DNA of 64,000 bases from assembly GCA_039817415.1 (NCBI GenBank), contig JBCBVV010000006.1:62001-126000 (forward strand), read 5' to 3'. The notes beneath the pieces were generated by a model, which did not search any database, was not told the origin of the DNA, and saw only the letters and a program-made list of their open reading frames with translations. Each line of letters opens with the position of its first letter. The stretch's first letter is position 1. Positions 7,138 to 15,804 of this stretch are shown here, piece after piece. This DNA is from JALEFZ01 sp039817415. GTDB lineage: Bacteria; Bacteroidota; Bacteroidia; J057. Position numbers and translations under genes: made by a program.

Positions 7138-7935
7138 TTAATTTTCAATAAATTCAAAGGTTGATAGAATCTCCGCTTTTCCTTTTCTCACAACCACACA
7201 GTGCTCGTAATGCGCAGAAGGTAATCTATCTGTTGCATACACTGTCCATCCGTCTGCGGCCACCTTGATTCCTCTTTTCCCCATGTTAATCATAGGTTCA
7301 ATTGCAATCACCAATCCTTCGGGCAACTTCATTCCGGATCTTCTTCTCCCGTAATTGGGTACTTCCGGTGGCTCATGGAGATTCTCTCCCAAACCATGCC
7401 CTACCATCTCTTTGACCACACTGTATCCATATTGCTCAGCATGCTTTTGAACAGCGTAGGAAATCTCTCCTAATCTGTTTCCAGCTACCGCTTTCTCAAT
7501 TCCTTTATAAAGCGACTCCTTTGTCACTGTCATCAGGCGTTGAACTTTCGAAGAAATCTCCCCTACCGGAAAGGTATAAGCAGAATCTCCGTAGTAGCCG
7601 TTCATTAACACACCGCAATCGATCGAAATGATCTCACCTTCTCTCAGCTCCCTTTTAGGCGAAGGCATCCCGTGGACTACTTCTTCATTAACTGAAGTAC
7701 ATAGTGTATAGGGGAAGGGGGAATCTCCAAAGCTTGGGGCATAATCTTTGAAACCAGGTATCGCACCATGATCTCTGATAAACTCCTCTGCGATTGTATC
7801 CAGTTTGTGTGTCGTTACACCTGGAACAATGTGCTTTTTCAATTCTCCTAATGTCTTGCCTACCAGCAAAGAACTCTGACGGATCAAATCAATCTCCTCT
7901 TCCGTCTTGATAATGACTTTGTCTTTAAGCGACAT
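7138..7935 (-). CDS. map: Methionine aminopeptidase type I
   Basis: A 265-residue enzyme that removes the N-terminal methionine from nascent proteins. The dinuclear metal ligands are recognisable: Asp in ISIDCGVLMNG and in YYGDSAYTF, His in VGHGLGENLHE, Glu in VIAIEPMIN, and Glu in the final SAHYEHCVVV. There is no SH3 or zinc-finger N-terminal extension (type Ia layout). It follows secY by 3 bases, so it is almost certainly cotranslated with it. Confidence 0.97.
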   Translation of the reverse strand: MSLKDKVIIKTEEEIDLIRQSSLLVGKTLGELKKHIVPGVTTHKLDTIAEEFIRDHGAIPGFKDYAPSFGDSPFPYTLCTSVNEEVVHGMPSPKRELREGEIISIDCGVLMNGYYGDSAYTFPVGEISSKVQRLMTVTKESLYKGIEKAVAGNRLGEISYAVQKHAEQYGYSVVKEMVGHGLGENLHEPPEVPNYGRRRSGMKLPEGLVIAIEPMINMGKRGIKVAADGWTVYATDRLPSAHYEHCVVVRKGKAEILSTFEFIEN

Positions 7936-7938
7936 AAG

Positions 7939-9270
7939 TTATACGGCTATTCCGCTTCTGTTACGGGTTACTTTTCCTGTTCCCATCAAACCATCGTAAT
8001 GACGGTTAAGCAGATAGCTATTTATTTGTTGGAGGGTGTCCAAAACAACCCCAATCATAATCAACAAACTGGTTCCTCCATAAAACTGTGCGAACGAAGA
8101 TGAAACTCCAAGTACACCTGCGATGGCAGGGAAGATCGCAACAAATGCTAGGAAAATAGAACCGGGTAGTGTGATTCTCGAAAGAATCATATCAATGTAA
8201 TCGGCAGTCTTTTTTCCAGGTTTTACCCCCGGAATGAACCCACCATTCCTTTTCAATTGATCTGCCATTTGATTTGGCTGGATCATGATCGCTGTATAAA
8301 AATAGGTAAAGATGACAATCATCAAGAAAAAGATGAAGTTGTACCAGAACCCATTGTAATCACTCAACGCTGCGATGACACCAGATGGCGCACTGTCTCC
8401 TGCAAAATTCAACAGTGTTACTGGTAAGAACATAATCGCCTGGGCGAAGATGATAGGCATCACACCTGCAGAGTTTACTTTCAGTGGAATGTATTGTCTA
8501 GAAGCAGTTCCTCTCCCCATTTGCTGATAGCGGCTAGTAGCCATCTGGCGTGCATAGTGGATAGGAATTTTTCTGGTGGCCTGAGTCAAAGCGACTACTG
8601 CTATGGTTACCAATCCAAGAGCCAAGATTTCAATAAAGAAGATCATAGGTAGCTTGGAGTTGAACTCCTGCAGAAGGGCTGATGGAAGTGCAGCGATAAT
8701 ACCAATGGTGATCAAAAGAGATACACCGTTACCAATACCGTTATCCGTAATTCTTTCTCCCAACCAGACTAGGAACATCGTCCCTGCTGTTACCAGAATA
8801 ATTGTGCTTATCCAGAAGAAAGCGCCTGTATCAGAAATAGCTGATGCATATTGCCCTTTCAGATAGTACACGTAAGAGATAGCCTGAACGAAAGTTACTG
8901 CAACTGTCAAATAACGTGTGATTTGGTTCATCTTCTTTTGCCCACTTTCTCCTTCCATTCTCAATTTCTGGATAGAAGGAACAATCGCACCCAACAACTG
9001 CACAACGATAGATGCAGAGATATAAGGCATGATCCCCAAGGCGAATACCGCTCCACGAGCAAATGCTCCACCGAGGAAGGTGTTGAAAAAGTCGAGAAGA
9101 CCTCCTGAATTGCTATTAAAGCTTTGCTGGAGGATATTCGAGTCGATTCCTGGTAGGATAACGAATGTTCCTAGGCGGAATACAGCTAAGAGAAGAAAGG
9201 TGTAAAGGATTCTATCTCTTAGTTCCTCGATCTTAAAGATGTTCCGTAATGTTTGGATAAACTCTTTCAT
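7939..9270 (-). CDS. secY: Preprotein translocase subunit SecY
   Basis: A 443-residue core channel of the Sec translocon in the inner membrane. About ten hydrophobic segments are seen; the first is RILYTFLLLAVFRLGTFVIL. The plug/TM2 region includes FFNTFLGGAFARGAVFALGI, and the cytosolic loop has KIPIHYARQ. It sits between rplO (5-base gap) and map, as in spc operons. It will export the many signal-peptide proteins elsewhere in the window. Confidence 0.98.
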   Translation of the reverse strand: MKEFIQTLRNIFKIEELRDRILYTFLLLAVFRLGTFVILPGIDSNILQQSFNSNSGGLLDFFNTFLGGAFARGAVFALGIMPYISASIVVQLLGAIVPSIQKLRMEGESGQKKMNQITRYLTVAVTFVQAISYVYYLKGQYASAISDTGAFFWISTIILVTAGTMFLVWLGERITDNGIGNGVSLLITIGIIAALPSALLQEFNSKLPMIFFIEILALGLVTIAVVALTQATRKIPIHYARQMATSRYQQMGRGTASRQYIPLKVNSAGVMPIIFAQAIMFLPVTLLNFAGDSAPSGVIAALSDYNGFWYNFIFFLMIVIFTYFYTAIMIQPNQMADQLKRNGGFIPGVKPGKKTADYIDMILSRITLPGSIFLAFVAIFPAIAGVLGVSSSFAQFYGGTSLLIMIGVVLDTLQQINSYLLNRHYDGLMGTGKVTRNRSGIAV

Positions 9271-9275
9271 TTAGA

Positions 9276-9782
9276 CTAGGCTTCTTTGGCTTCTCCTTCG
9301 TCAGATTCGGCCGTCACAATATTACCGTACTTATCAACAGAAGTTACAGTTCCCCCGCATGCTTCAATTGCTGAAGTCGCAGATTTGCTGAATTTATTCA
9401 GCTTGACATCTACTTTTGTCTTCAGCTCCCCTCTACCCAACACTTTCACCAACTTTCTGGTGGAAGAAATGATACCATGGTCTTTTAGGTACTCATGGTT
9501 GATTTCATCGGCTGGGTATTTTTCCAACAGCTCTTGAATGGTATCCAAGTTTACTACTTCATACTCAACGCGGTTGATATTTTTGAAGCCGTACTTAGGA
9601 ACCCTTCTGTAAAGTGGCATCTGACCACCTTCGAACCATGGGCGATATTTGTATCCACTTCTGGACTGAGCACCTTTGTGTCCTTTTGTGGAAGTACCTC
9701 CTCTACCAGAACCTGTTCCGCGTCCAATACGCTTTCTGGTCTTAGTCGCTCCAGTTGCTGGTTTTAATGTATGGAGTTTCAT
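9276..9782 (-). CDS. rplO: 50S ribosomal protein L15
   Basis: A 168-residue large-subunit protein. The Gly-rich N-terminal extension (RIGRGTGSGRGGTSTKGHKG) inserts into 23S rRNA, and the C-terminal domain has KVLGRGELKTKVDVKLNKFS. A short acidic tail (ESDEGEAKEA) extends beyond many homologues. It is preceded by rpmD (5 bases) and followed by secY. Confidence 0.97.
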   Translation of the reverse strand: MKLHTLKPATGATKTRKRIGRGTGSGRGGTSTKGHKGAQSRSGYKYRPWFEGGQMPLYRRVPKYGFKNINRVEYEVVNLDTIQELLEKYPADEINHEYLKDHGIISSTRKLVKVLGRGELKTKVDVKLNKFSKSATSAIEACGGTVTSVDKYGNIVTAESDEGEAKEA

Positions 9783-9787
9783 AATTC

Positions 9788-9970
9788 TTAGATCTCTTCG
9801 ATTTTCACCAGGTGACTTACCTTCTTAATCATGCCAAGAATCTGAGGTGTACACTCTTTTTCAAGGCTTTGATTCATCTTTTTGAACCCCAGTGCTACCA
9901 TGGTAGCTTTTTGGTCTTTGGGTCTGTTAATGACGCTTTTGACCTGGGTGATTTTTATCTTCGGGTACAT
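9788..9970 (-). CDS. rpmD: 50S ribosomal protein L30
   Basis: A 60-residue small L30 of the bacterial type (IKITQVKSVINRPKDQKATM, ending SHLVKIEEI). It lies between rpsE and rplO in the spc order. Confidence 0.96.
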   Translation of the reverse strand: MYPKIKITQVKSVINRPKDQKATMVALGFKKMNQSLEKECTPQILGMIKKVSHLVKIEEI

Positions 9971-9989
9971 GATCGTTGTCTTTTAATGC

Positions 9990-10508
9990 TTAACCTTTAA
10001 ATACCTTGGACAACGGAACCGTTCTACGCTTGGCCACAGAGTGAGGCATATTCATCAGAGCAAGTGCTTTGATGGTAGCTTTCACTACGTTGTGTGGGTT
10101 AGAAGAACCGAGGTTTTTCCCGATTACGTCCTTAACACCTGCTGCTTCCAGAACGGCACGCATTGCACCACCTGCTAGTACACCAGTACCAGGAGCGGCT
10201 GGCTTAAGAAGGATTCTGGCTGCATTGTATTTGGTTCTAGTTTCATGTGGAATAGTATTATTCAGCACACCAACCTTTACCAAATTCTTTTTCGCATCAT
10301 CAATGCCTTTCGCAATTGCATCGGTAACCTCATTGGCTTTTCCTAAACCGTAGCCTACGATTCCTTTCCCGTCACCTACAACCACAATGGCGCTGAAGCT
10401 GAATCGACGTCCACCTTTCACTACCTTGGCGTTACGGTTGATTTTCACAACCTTCTCCTGCAGTTCGACGTCGCTGCTTTTAACTCTTAATTCGTTAGGT
10501 AAATCCAT
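9990..10508 (-). CDS. rpsE: 30S ribosomal protein S5
   Basis: A 172-residue protein at the mRNA entry site, important for helicase activity and accuracy. The N-terminal double-stranded RNA-binding-like fold contains VKGGRRFSFSAIVVVGDGKG, and the C-terminal domain contains GTGVLAGGAMRAVLEAAGV and DVIGKNLGSSNPHNVVKAT. It follows rplR by 6 bases. Confidence 0.98.
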   Translation of the reverse strand: MDLPNELRVKSSDVELQEKVVKINRNAKVVKGGRRFSFSAIVVVGDGKGIVGYGLGKANEVTDAIAKGIDDAKKNLVKVGVLNNTIPHETRTKYNAARILLKPAAPGTGVLAGGAMRAVLEAAGVKDVIGKNLGSSNPHNVVKATIKALALMNMPHSVAKRRTVPLSKVFKG

Positions 10509-10514
10509 AGTGAT

Positions 10515-10874
10515 TTAGAATTTGAGGCCGCTTTCACGTGCACCCTCAGCCAATGCTTTTACTCTTCCGTGGTATTTGAAGCCACCCCTGTCAAAAACGA
10601 CCGTCTCAATTCCTTTGGCTTTGGCCAGTTCACCCAGCTTTTTGCCAACTTCGCGGCTAGCATCGGTTTTTGAAAGGGACTGCAAATTTAATTCTTTATG
10701 TTGAGAAGAACAACTTGCTAGTGTGCGTCCTTCTACATCATCAATAATCTGTGCGTAGATCTGCTTGTTAGAGCGGAAAACTGCCAGACGAGGGATCTCG
10801 TTGTTTCCTGCAATTTTCTGACGCAAACGTCTACGGATTCGTGCTCTTCTGAGCACTTTTTTTGCTGTTGCCAT
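10515..10874 (-). CDS. rplR: 50S ribosomal protein L18
   Basis: A 119-residue 5S rRNA-binding protein. I start at the ATG at 10874 (MATAKKVLRRARIRRRLRQK). The frame stays open to 10937, but those 21 extra residues overlap the rplF end region and do not resemble L18. Typical segments are RLAVFRSNKQIYAQIIDD and FDRGGFKYHGRVKALAEGAR. Confidence 0.96.
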   Translation of the reverse strand: MATAKKVLRRARIRRRLRQKIAGNNEIPRLAVFRSNKQIYAQIIDDVEGRTLASCSSQHKELNLQSLSKTDASREVGKKLGELAKAKGIETVVFDRGGFKYHGRVKALAEGARESGLKF

Positions 10875-10943
10875 TGTATTTAGGTTGAATGTCCGTGCTG
10901 CAGCGAAGCGAACTTCGGGATCATACACGGAGTCCAAAAATGA

Positions 10944-11501
10944 TTATTTCTTACCAGCTGCTTTACCTTCCTTACGGCGGATCTGCTCTCCCTGGAACCT
11001 AACACCTTTACCTTTGTAGGGCTCTGGTGGTCTAAAGGAGCGGATTTTCGCAGCGATCTGTCCGATCAATTGCTTATCGTGGCTCTGAAGCGTAAGGATA
11101 GGTGGCTTACCACGTTCCATTTTTGCTTCTGCCTTGATTTCAGGAGGAAGGGCCATGACGATAGGGTGAGAAAAACCTAGTGTCAGTTCCAATAGGCTAC
11201 CCTTTACCTCCGCCTTGTAACCTACCCCGATGATTTCCATAACGATGGTATATCCTTCAGACACACCGACGACCATGTTATTGATCAGGGTTCTATACAA
11301 TCCGTGCATGGCTTTGTGACGCTTCTGGTCTGAAGGACGATCCACTTGAATCTGTCCATCTTCCAGCTTCACCAGCATGTCTGGATCTACTTTTTGAATC
11401 AATTCTCCCTTGGGGCCTTTCACCTTTACGGTGTTGTCCTTTTCGATGGTGATGTTAACACCAGAAGGAACGGCTATGGGAAGTTTTCCTATTCTAGACA
11501 T
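10944..11501 (-). CDS. rplF: 50S ribosomal protein L6
   Basis: A 185-residue protein near the factor-binding site, built of two similar domains. MSRIGKLPIAVPSGV starts domain 1, and GYKAEVKGSLLELTLGFSHP and PPEPYKGKGVRFQGEQIRRK lie in domain 2. A Lys-rich tail (KEGKAAGKK) ends it. It lies 12 bases after rpsH. Confidence 0.98.
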   Translation of the reverse strand: MSRIGKLPIAVPSGVNITIEKDNTVKVKGPKGELIQKVDPDMLVKLEDGQIQVDRPSDQKRHKAMHGLYRTLINNMVVGVSEGYTIVMEIIGVGYKAEVKGSLLELTLGFSHPIVMALPPEIKAEAKMERGKPPILTLQSHDKQLIGQIAAKIRSFRPPEPYKGKGVRFQGEQIRRKEGKAAGKK

Positions 11502-11513
11502 GAATTGATAATC

Positions 11514-11912
11514 TTAGAAAACGTAACAAAGTACTTCACCACCTACGTTGTTAGCTCTGGCATTTTTACCAGTCATAACTCCCATGGGAGTGGACAGGAT
11601 AGCAACACCCAATCCGTTTTTCACTCTTGGCATCTGATTTACCTTCGCGTATTTACGAAGACCAGGCTTAGATACTCTAACAATCGTATCGATGGCTGGT
11701 TTCTTGGAAACCTTGTCGTATTTCAGGGCTATCTTAATCGTTCCCTGTGGTCCTTCTTCAAGGAATTTGAACTTCCTGATGAACCCTTGTTCGTGCAGCA
11801 CACGGGTAATCTCCTTCTTCAGGTTAGAAGCCGGGATATCTATCACCTTCTTGCCTGCTGCCTGGCCGTTTCTGATTCGTGTCAGATAATCTGCTATAGG
11901 ATCTGTATACAT
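11514..11912 (-). CDS. rpsH: 30S ribosomal protein S8
   Basis: A 132-residue primary 16S rRNA binder; in enterobacteria it also represses the spc operon by binding near the rplE start. MYTDPIADYLTRIRNGQAAG opens it, and the C-terminal signature GVMTGKNARANNVGGEVLCYVF is intact. The ATG lies 1 base after the rpsN stop, so translation should be coupled. Confidence 0.98.
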   Translation of the reverse strand: MYTDPIADYLTRIRNGQAAGKKVIDIPASNLKKEITRVLHEQGFIRKFKFLEEGPQGTIKIALKYDKVSKKPAIDTIVRVSKPGLRKYAKVNQMPRVKNGLGVAILSTPMGVMTGKNARANNVGGEVLCYVF

Positions 11913-11913
11913 A

Positions 11914-12183
11914 TCACCAACTTGCTTTCTTTACACCTGGGATTTTACCTTCTAGGGCTAGGTCCCTGAACTTGATACGTGAAATTCCGAACTTTCTGAT
12001 GTATCCTCTTGGACGTCCGGTTAGTTTACAACGATTGTGTAGTCTAACGGGGGAGGAGTTTCTAGGAAGCAACGCCAGAGCCTGGTAGTCACCTTCTTCC
12101 TTCAGCTTACGACGCTTTTCAGCGTACTTGGCTACAAGGCGTTCACGTTTTTGCTGACGAGCAACCGCACTTTTTCTTGCCAT
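11914..12183 (-). CDS. rpsN: 30S ribosomal protein S14, zinc-free form
   Basis: An 89-residue long-type S14 of the 30S head. It ends with the family signature RCKLTGRPRGYIRKFGISRI. The CxxC zinc motif of the short (61-residue) form is absent. The start is 2 bases after the rplE stop. Confidence 0.98.
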   Translation of the reverse strand: MARKSAVARQQKRERLVAKYAEKRRKLKEEGDYQALALLPRNSSPVRLHNRCKLTGRPRGYIRKFGISRIKFRDLALEGKIPGVKKASW

Positions 12184-12185
12184 AA

Positions 12186-12752
12186 TTATGCTACCTTTTT
12201 ATTTCTGCCTTGGAAGGGCATACCAAACAAAGCGAGTAATTCCAGTGATTCTTCGTCCGTGGGAGCGTTGGTAACGAAAGTGATATTCATCCCAGCGATT
12301 TTGTTGATCTTGTCTACATTAATCTCAGGGAAGATAATCTGCTCTTTGATACCCATGTTGAAGTTACCTTTGCCATCAAATCCTTTCTGAGGAAGTCCGC
12401 GGAAGTCGCGTACACGTGGAAGGGCAACGTTGATGAAGCGATCCAGAAATTCGTACATTCTGTCTCCTCTCAGGGTAACCATTACTCCGATAGGCATTTC
12501 TTCACGAAGTTTGAAGTTCGAGATTGACTTCTTAGACTTCGTAATCAGTGGCTTCTGACCAGAGATGGTGGCCATTTGCTCAACGGCGGCATCGACAAGC
12601 TTCTTATCAGAGACAGCGTCACCAATACCTCTATTTAGAACGATTTTTTCCAGTTCAGGAATCTGCATGTCGGATTTGTAGTTGAACTTGTCCTTCAGCT
12701 GTTTCCTGATTTCGTCCTTGTATTTTGTTCTTAGTCTTGGAGTATAATCCAT
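12186..12752 (-). CDS. rplE: 50S ribosomal protein L5
   Basis: A 188-residue 5S rRNA-binding protein of the central protuberance; it contacts P-site tRNA. PELEKIVLNRGIGDAV, KPLITKSKKSISNFKLREEM and GVMVTLRGDRMYEFLDRFIN are family landmarks, and the C-terminal half has DFRGLPQKGFDGKGNFNMG. It follows rplX by 10 bases. Confidence 0.98.
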   Translation of the reverse strand: MDYTPRLRTKYKDEIRKQLKDKFNYKSDMQIPELEKIVLNRGIGDAVSDKKLVDAAVEQMATISGQKPLITKSKKSISNFKLREEMPIGVMVTLRGDRMYEFLDRFINVALPRVRDFRGLPQKGFDGKGNFNMGIKEQIIFPEINVDKINKIAGMNITFVTNAPTDEESLELLALFGMPFQGRNKKVA

Positions 12753-12762
12753 GATTCTTAGC

Positions 12763-13089
12763 TTATTCGATTAGTTCTCCGCTTTTCTTTGAATACCTTA
12801 CCCAGCCTTTTCCTTCTTCGTTCTTCTTCCTTCCTACTCTAGTAGGCTGCTTGGTAGTGGGGTCAATCAACATTAGATTCGACAAGTGAATGGGTGCTTC
12901 GGTTTCGATGATACCTCCTTCTGGATTTGCCTGATTGGGCTTGGTATGCTTATGAACGATGCGCACGCCTTCAACGATTGCCTTATTTTCTTTGGGTAAC
13001 ATGACCATCACGCGTCCTTCTGCGCCTCTGTCTTTTCCAGACAGAACTCTGACCATGTCTCCTTTTTTGATGTGAAATTTCTTTGCCAT
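12763..13089 (-). CDS. rplX: 50S ribosomal protein L24
   Basis: A 108-residue assembly-initiating 23S rRNA binder with an N-terminal KOW motif (KKGDMVRVLSGKDRGAEGRV). GGIIETEAPIHLSNLMLIDP is the conserved centre. It lies 12 bases after rplN and 10 before rplE. Confidence 0.97.
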   Translation of the reverse strand: MAKKFHIKKGDMVRVLSGKDRGAEGRVMVMLPKENKAIVEGVRIVHKHTKPNQANPEGGIIETEAPIHLSNLMLIDPTTKQPTRVGRKKNEEGKGWVRYSKKSGELIE

Positions 13090-13101
13090 TTCTTGTCAGA
13101 T

Positions 13102-13470
13102 TTACAGCACCTCGGGCGCTAGAGAAACAATTTTCATGTAACCTTTTTCTCTTAACTCACGCGCCACTGGACCAAAGATACGAGTAGCTCTAGGCTCTCC
13201 TTCGGGATTGATCAAAACGGCTGCATTGTCATCGAATCTAATGTATGAACCATCGTTGCGGCGTCCCTCTTTGCGGGTTCTAACGACTACAGCTCTTACA
13301 ACATCTCCTTTTTTGACATTGGAGGATGGATCGCAGGACTTTACAGATGCGATGATGCGGTCACCAATTCGCGCGTATCTCTTTTTCGTTCCCCCCAACA
13401 CACGGATACATAGGATTTCCTTGGCTCCGCTATTATCCGCAACTCTTAATCTACTCTCCTGTTGAATCAT
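13102..13470 (-). CDS. rplN: 50S ribosomal protein L14
   Basis: A 122-residue subunit-interface protein, one of the most conserved ribosomal proteins. MIQQESRLRVADNSGAKEIL and the end PVARELREKGYMKIVSLAPE are typical. It opens the spc section after a 110-base gap behind rpsQ. I see no convincing promoter or T-tailed terminator in that gap, so transcription probably reads through. Confidence 0.98.
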   Translation of the reverse strand: MIQQESRLRVADNSGAKEILCIRVLGGTKKRYARIGDRIIASVKSCDPSSNVKKGDVVRAVVVRTRKEGRRNDGSYIRFDDNAAVLINPEGEPRATRIFGPVARELREKGYMKIVSLAPEVL

Positions 13471-13580
13471 GATTAAATATTTAAAGGGTTAAGGGTTATT
13501 GGCTATTCCACCATGTGGCCAGAACGCCAACACTTACTAGACCAACATAAGACAGGGACCCGAGGGTATGTCCTAAATTC

Positions 13581-13853
13581 TTATTTCGCTTTTTCTACGA
13601 TTTCAAGTAGTCTCCAGCGCTTGTTTTTGCTTAGTGGTCGGGTCTCCATGATACGTACTGTATCACCAATACCTACTTCGTTGTTCTCGTCGTGAACCAT
13701 GAACTTGCTTGTCTTCTTCACGAACTTTCCATATACAGGGTGTTTTACCCTTCTTTCTACCAGCACGGTGATAGTTTTATCCATCTTGTTGCTGACTACA
13801 CGACCCTGGCGAACCTTGCGCAGGTTACGTACTACTTTAGCTTCTTCACTCAT
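13581..13853 (-). CDS. rpsQ: 30S ribosomal protein S17
   Basis: A 90-residue OB-fold 16S rRNA binder. The core is RQGRVVSNKMDKTITVLVER and VGIGDTVRIMETRPLSKNKR. Its ATG overlaps the rpmC stop by four bases (ATGA at 13850-13853), a classic coupled junction. It closes the S10 section. Confidence 0.98.
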   Translation of the reverse strand: MSEEAKVVRNLRKVRQGRVVSNKMDKTITVLVERRVKHPVYGKFVKKTSKFMVHDENNEVGIGDTVRIMETRPLSKNKRWRLLEIVEKAK

Positions 13854-14068
13854 GATTCAGCTTCATTTGTTGTTGATTCTGCCTTTTGTCTCTCCGTAAG
13901 GATCGTTTTCAATCGGGCAATAGTCTTTTTAGCTTCTCTGATTTCAGATGGATTTTCCACTGCAGAGATCGCGTGATTCAATCTTACCTTTAGCAAAGAT
14001 TCCTCTTCTGCTACGATTCTGGCTTGAATCTCCTCGTTGTTGAGTTCTCTAATATCCTTGGGCCTCAT
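13850..14068 (-). CDS. rpmC: 50S ribosomal protein L29
   Basis: A 72-residue helical-hairpin protein at the polypeptide exit, part of the docking site for trigger factor and SRP. MRPKDIRELNNEEIQARI starts it, and the family segment VENPSEIREAKKTIARLKTI is present. The C-terminal tail AESTTNEAES is longer than usual. It overlaps rpsQ by 4 bases. Confidence 0.97.
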   Translation of the reverse strand: MRPKDIRELNNEEIQARIVAEEESLLKVRLNHAISAVENPSEIREAKKTIARLKTILTERQKAESTTNEAES

Positions 14069-14074
14069 TTCTGA

Positions 14075-14497
14075 TTAAGCTTGCTGCAGATCTCTGCGTA
14101 CGACGAATTTTGTTTTTCCAGATAGCTTGTTAGCAGCCAATCTTAGTGCTTCACGCGCTACCTCTTCAGGTACACCATCAACTTCAAAGATGATTCTTCC
14201 AGGCTTCACAGGGGCAGCCCAATATTCGGGGTTACCCTTACCTTTACCCATACGTACCTCAGCAGGCTTTTTCGTGATGGGTTTGTCGGGGAAAACTCTG
14301 ATCCAAATCTGACCTTCCCTTTTCATAGCCCTTGAGATGGTGATACGGCAGGCTTCAATCTGGCGGGAAGTAATGAACCCGTTCTCCAGCACTTTCAGAG
14401 CATATGAGCCAAAGGAAATTTGAGATCCTCTATGCGCAATGCCTTTGATCCGGCCTTTCTGTACCTTTCTCCTTTTTACTTTTCTAGGCTGTAACAT
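14075..14497 (-). CDS. rplP: 50S ribosomal protein L16
   Basis: A 140-residue protein near the A-site tRNA elbow. MLQPRKVKRRKVQKGRIKG opens it, and RMGKGKGNPEYWAAPVKPGR is the conserved loop. It lies 68 bases after rpsC and 6 before rpmC. Confidence 0.98.
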   Translation of the reverse strand: MLQPRKVKRRKVQKGRIKGIAHRGSQISFGSYALKVLENGFITSRQIEACRITISRAMKREGQIWIRVFPDKPITKKPAEVRMGKGKGNPEYWAAPVKPGRIIFEVDGVPEEVAREALRLAANKLSGKTKFVVRRDLQQA

Positions 14498-14565
14498 AAT
14501 TTCTTCGAATTATAGAGGACGATATCATGTGATCATTTCCTCAGATTCAAGCCAAAAACAGCTGA

Positions 14566-15267
14566 TTATTTTTTGTTGTTTCTTCTCTTACCTCTTCCAC
14601 CTTTGTTGCGATCAGAAGCAACACTTGGGGACAGGTCTACCTTACCGAAGATCTCTTTCTTGAAGATCCAGACCTTCACTCCGATCACACCATAAATAGT
14701 GTGTGCCTCAACGAGTGCATAATCAATGTCTGCACGAAGTGTCTGCAATGGAATTCTACCATTTTTATACTGCTCCGTACGCGCCATTTCTGCACCACCC
14801 AGACGACCAGAACACATGATTTTGATTCCCTGAGCTCCTGCACGCATGGATCCTGAGATAGCCTGCTTCATCGCACGACGGAAAGAAACACGTCCTTCCA
14901 ACTGCTGTGCAACTTGCTGTCCTACCAGGCGAGCATCCAGTTCGGGGCGCTTGATTTCGAAGATGTTGATCTGAACATCTTTGCCGGTAATTTTCTTGAT
15001 CTCCTCACGCAGCTTATCAACTTCCTTACCTCCTTTACCAATCACGATACCCGGACGGGAGGTGTGGATAGTAATGGTGATTTTGCGAAGGGTTCTTTCA
15101 ATAACAATTTTTGAAATACCTCCTCTGTGAATACGTGCGTGTAGGTACGTACGAATCTTCTCGTCTTCTACCAGCTTGTCAGAAAAATCATTTCCACCGT
15201 ACCAGTTGGATTCCCAACCCTTTACGATTCCAAGCCTAAGTCCGATTGGATGTGTCTTCTGTCCCAA
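14566..15267 (-). CDS. rpsC: 30S ribosomal protein S3
   Basis: A 233-residue mRNA-entry protein. MGQKTHPIGLRLGIVKGWES begins it; the KH domain includes RPGIVIGKGGKEVDKLREEI; the C-terminal domain has GIKIMCSGRLGGAEMARTEQ. A basic tail (GGRGKRRNNKK) ends it. It lies between rplV and rplP. Confidence 0.98.
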   Translation of the reverse strand: MGQKTHPIGLRLGIVKGWESNWYGGNDFSDKLVEDEKIRTYLHARIHRGGISKIVIERTLRKITITIHTSRPGIVIGKGGKEVDKLREEIKKITGKDVQINIFEIKRPELDARLVGQQVAQQLEGRVSFRRAMKQAISGSMRAGAQGIKIMCSGRLGGAEMARTEQYKNGRIPLQTLRADIDYALVEAHTIYGVIGVKVWIFKKEIFGKVDLSPSVASDRNKGGRGKRRNNKK

Positions 15268-15285
15268 AGTCTTTATTTTTTAAGA

Positions 15286-15768
15286 TTAATCTTCATCCTC
15301 CATTTCGTCATCCTTTTCAGGAATCAGATCAATAACAAGTGAAACGTGGCAATAGCGCTTCCTAATAAGGTGGCCTCTACCCTGTGGGGCAGGCTGTAGG
15401 CGCTTCAACATTCGTGAACCATCTACTGTTACCTCCTTGACGTAGTGTGTATCCACATCCACGCGCTCATCAAATTTCTCCTCATAGCTGGCAATGGCGG
15501 AGCGCAACAAGCGACTCACAGCTGGAGCAGCAGCTTTAGAAGTAAATTTCAATACGTTCAAAGCGTCAAATACCTCGCGTCCGCGAATTTGGCCGACTAC
15601 TAAACGCATTTTTCTGGCTGTTCCGCGATAGTTGCGAAGGTGCACACGGCACTCATCAGCCTTCTTTTCTTTTAGCTCTTGTGCGTAAGCCTTCTTTCTT
15701 TTAGGAGGCTTGGGCAATCCCTGAGCTATTTTTTCTTTCCTAGTCAATTTGGTCGCTTGTTCCGCCAT
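15286..15768 (-). CDS. rplV: 50S ribosomal protein L22 with extended N- and C-termini
   Basis: L22 lines the peptide exit tunnel with its beta-hairpin. The conserved core begins near residue 42 (HLRNYRGTARKMRLVVGQIR) and runs to LIPEKD. It is preceded by a Lys-rich extension of about 40 residues (LPKPPKRKKAYAQELKEKKA) and followed by an acidic tail (DDEMEDED), giving 160 residues against about 110 in E. coli. The ATG at 15768 follows directly after rpsS, and no internal ATG fits the core start better. Confidence 0.96.
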   Translation of the reverse strand: MAEQATKLTRKEKIAQGLPKPPKRKKAYAQELKEKKADECRVHLRNYRGTARKMRLVVGQIRGREVFDALNVLKFTSKAAAPAVSRLLRSAIASYEEKFDERVDVDTHYVKEVTVDGSRMLKRLQPAPQGRGHLIRKRYCHVSLVIDLIPEKDDEMEDED

Positions 15769-15804
15769 GATCTATGGTTTTTAGGAATGGACAATGCCAC
15801 CCAA

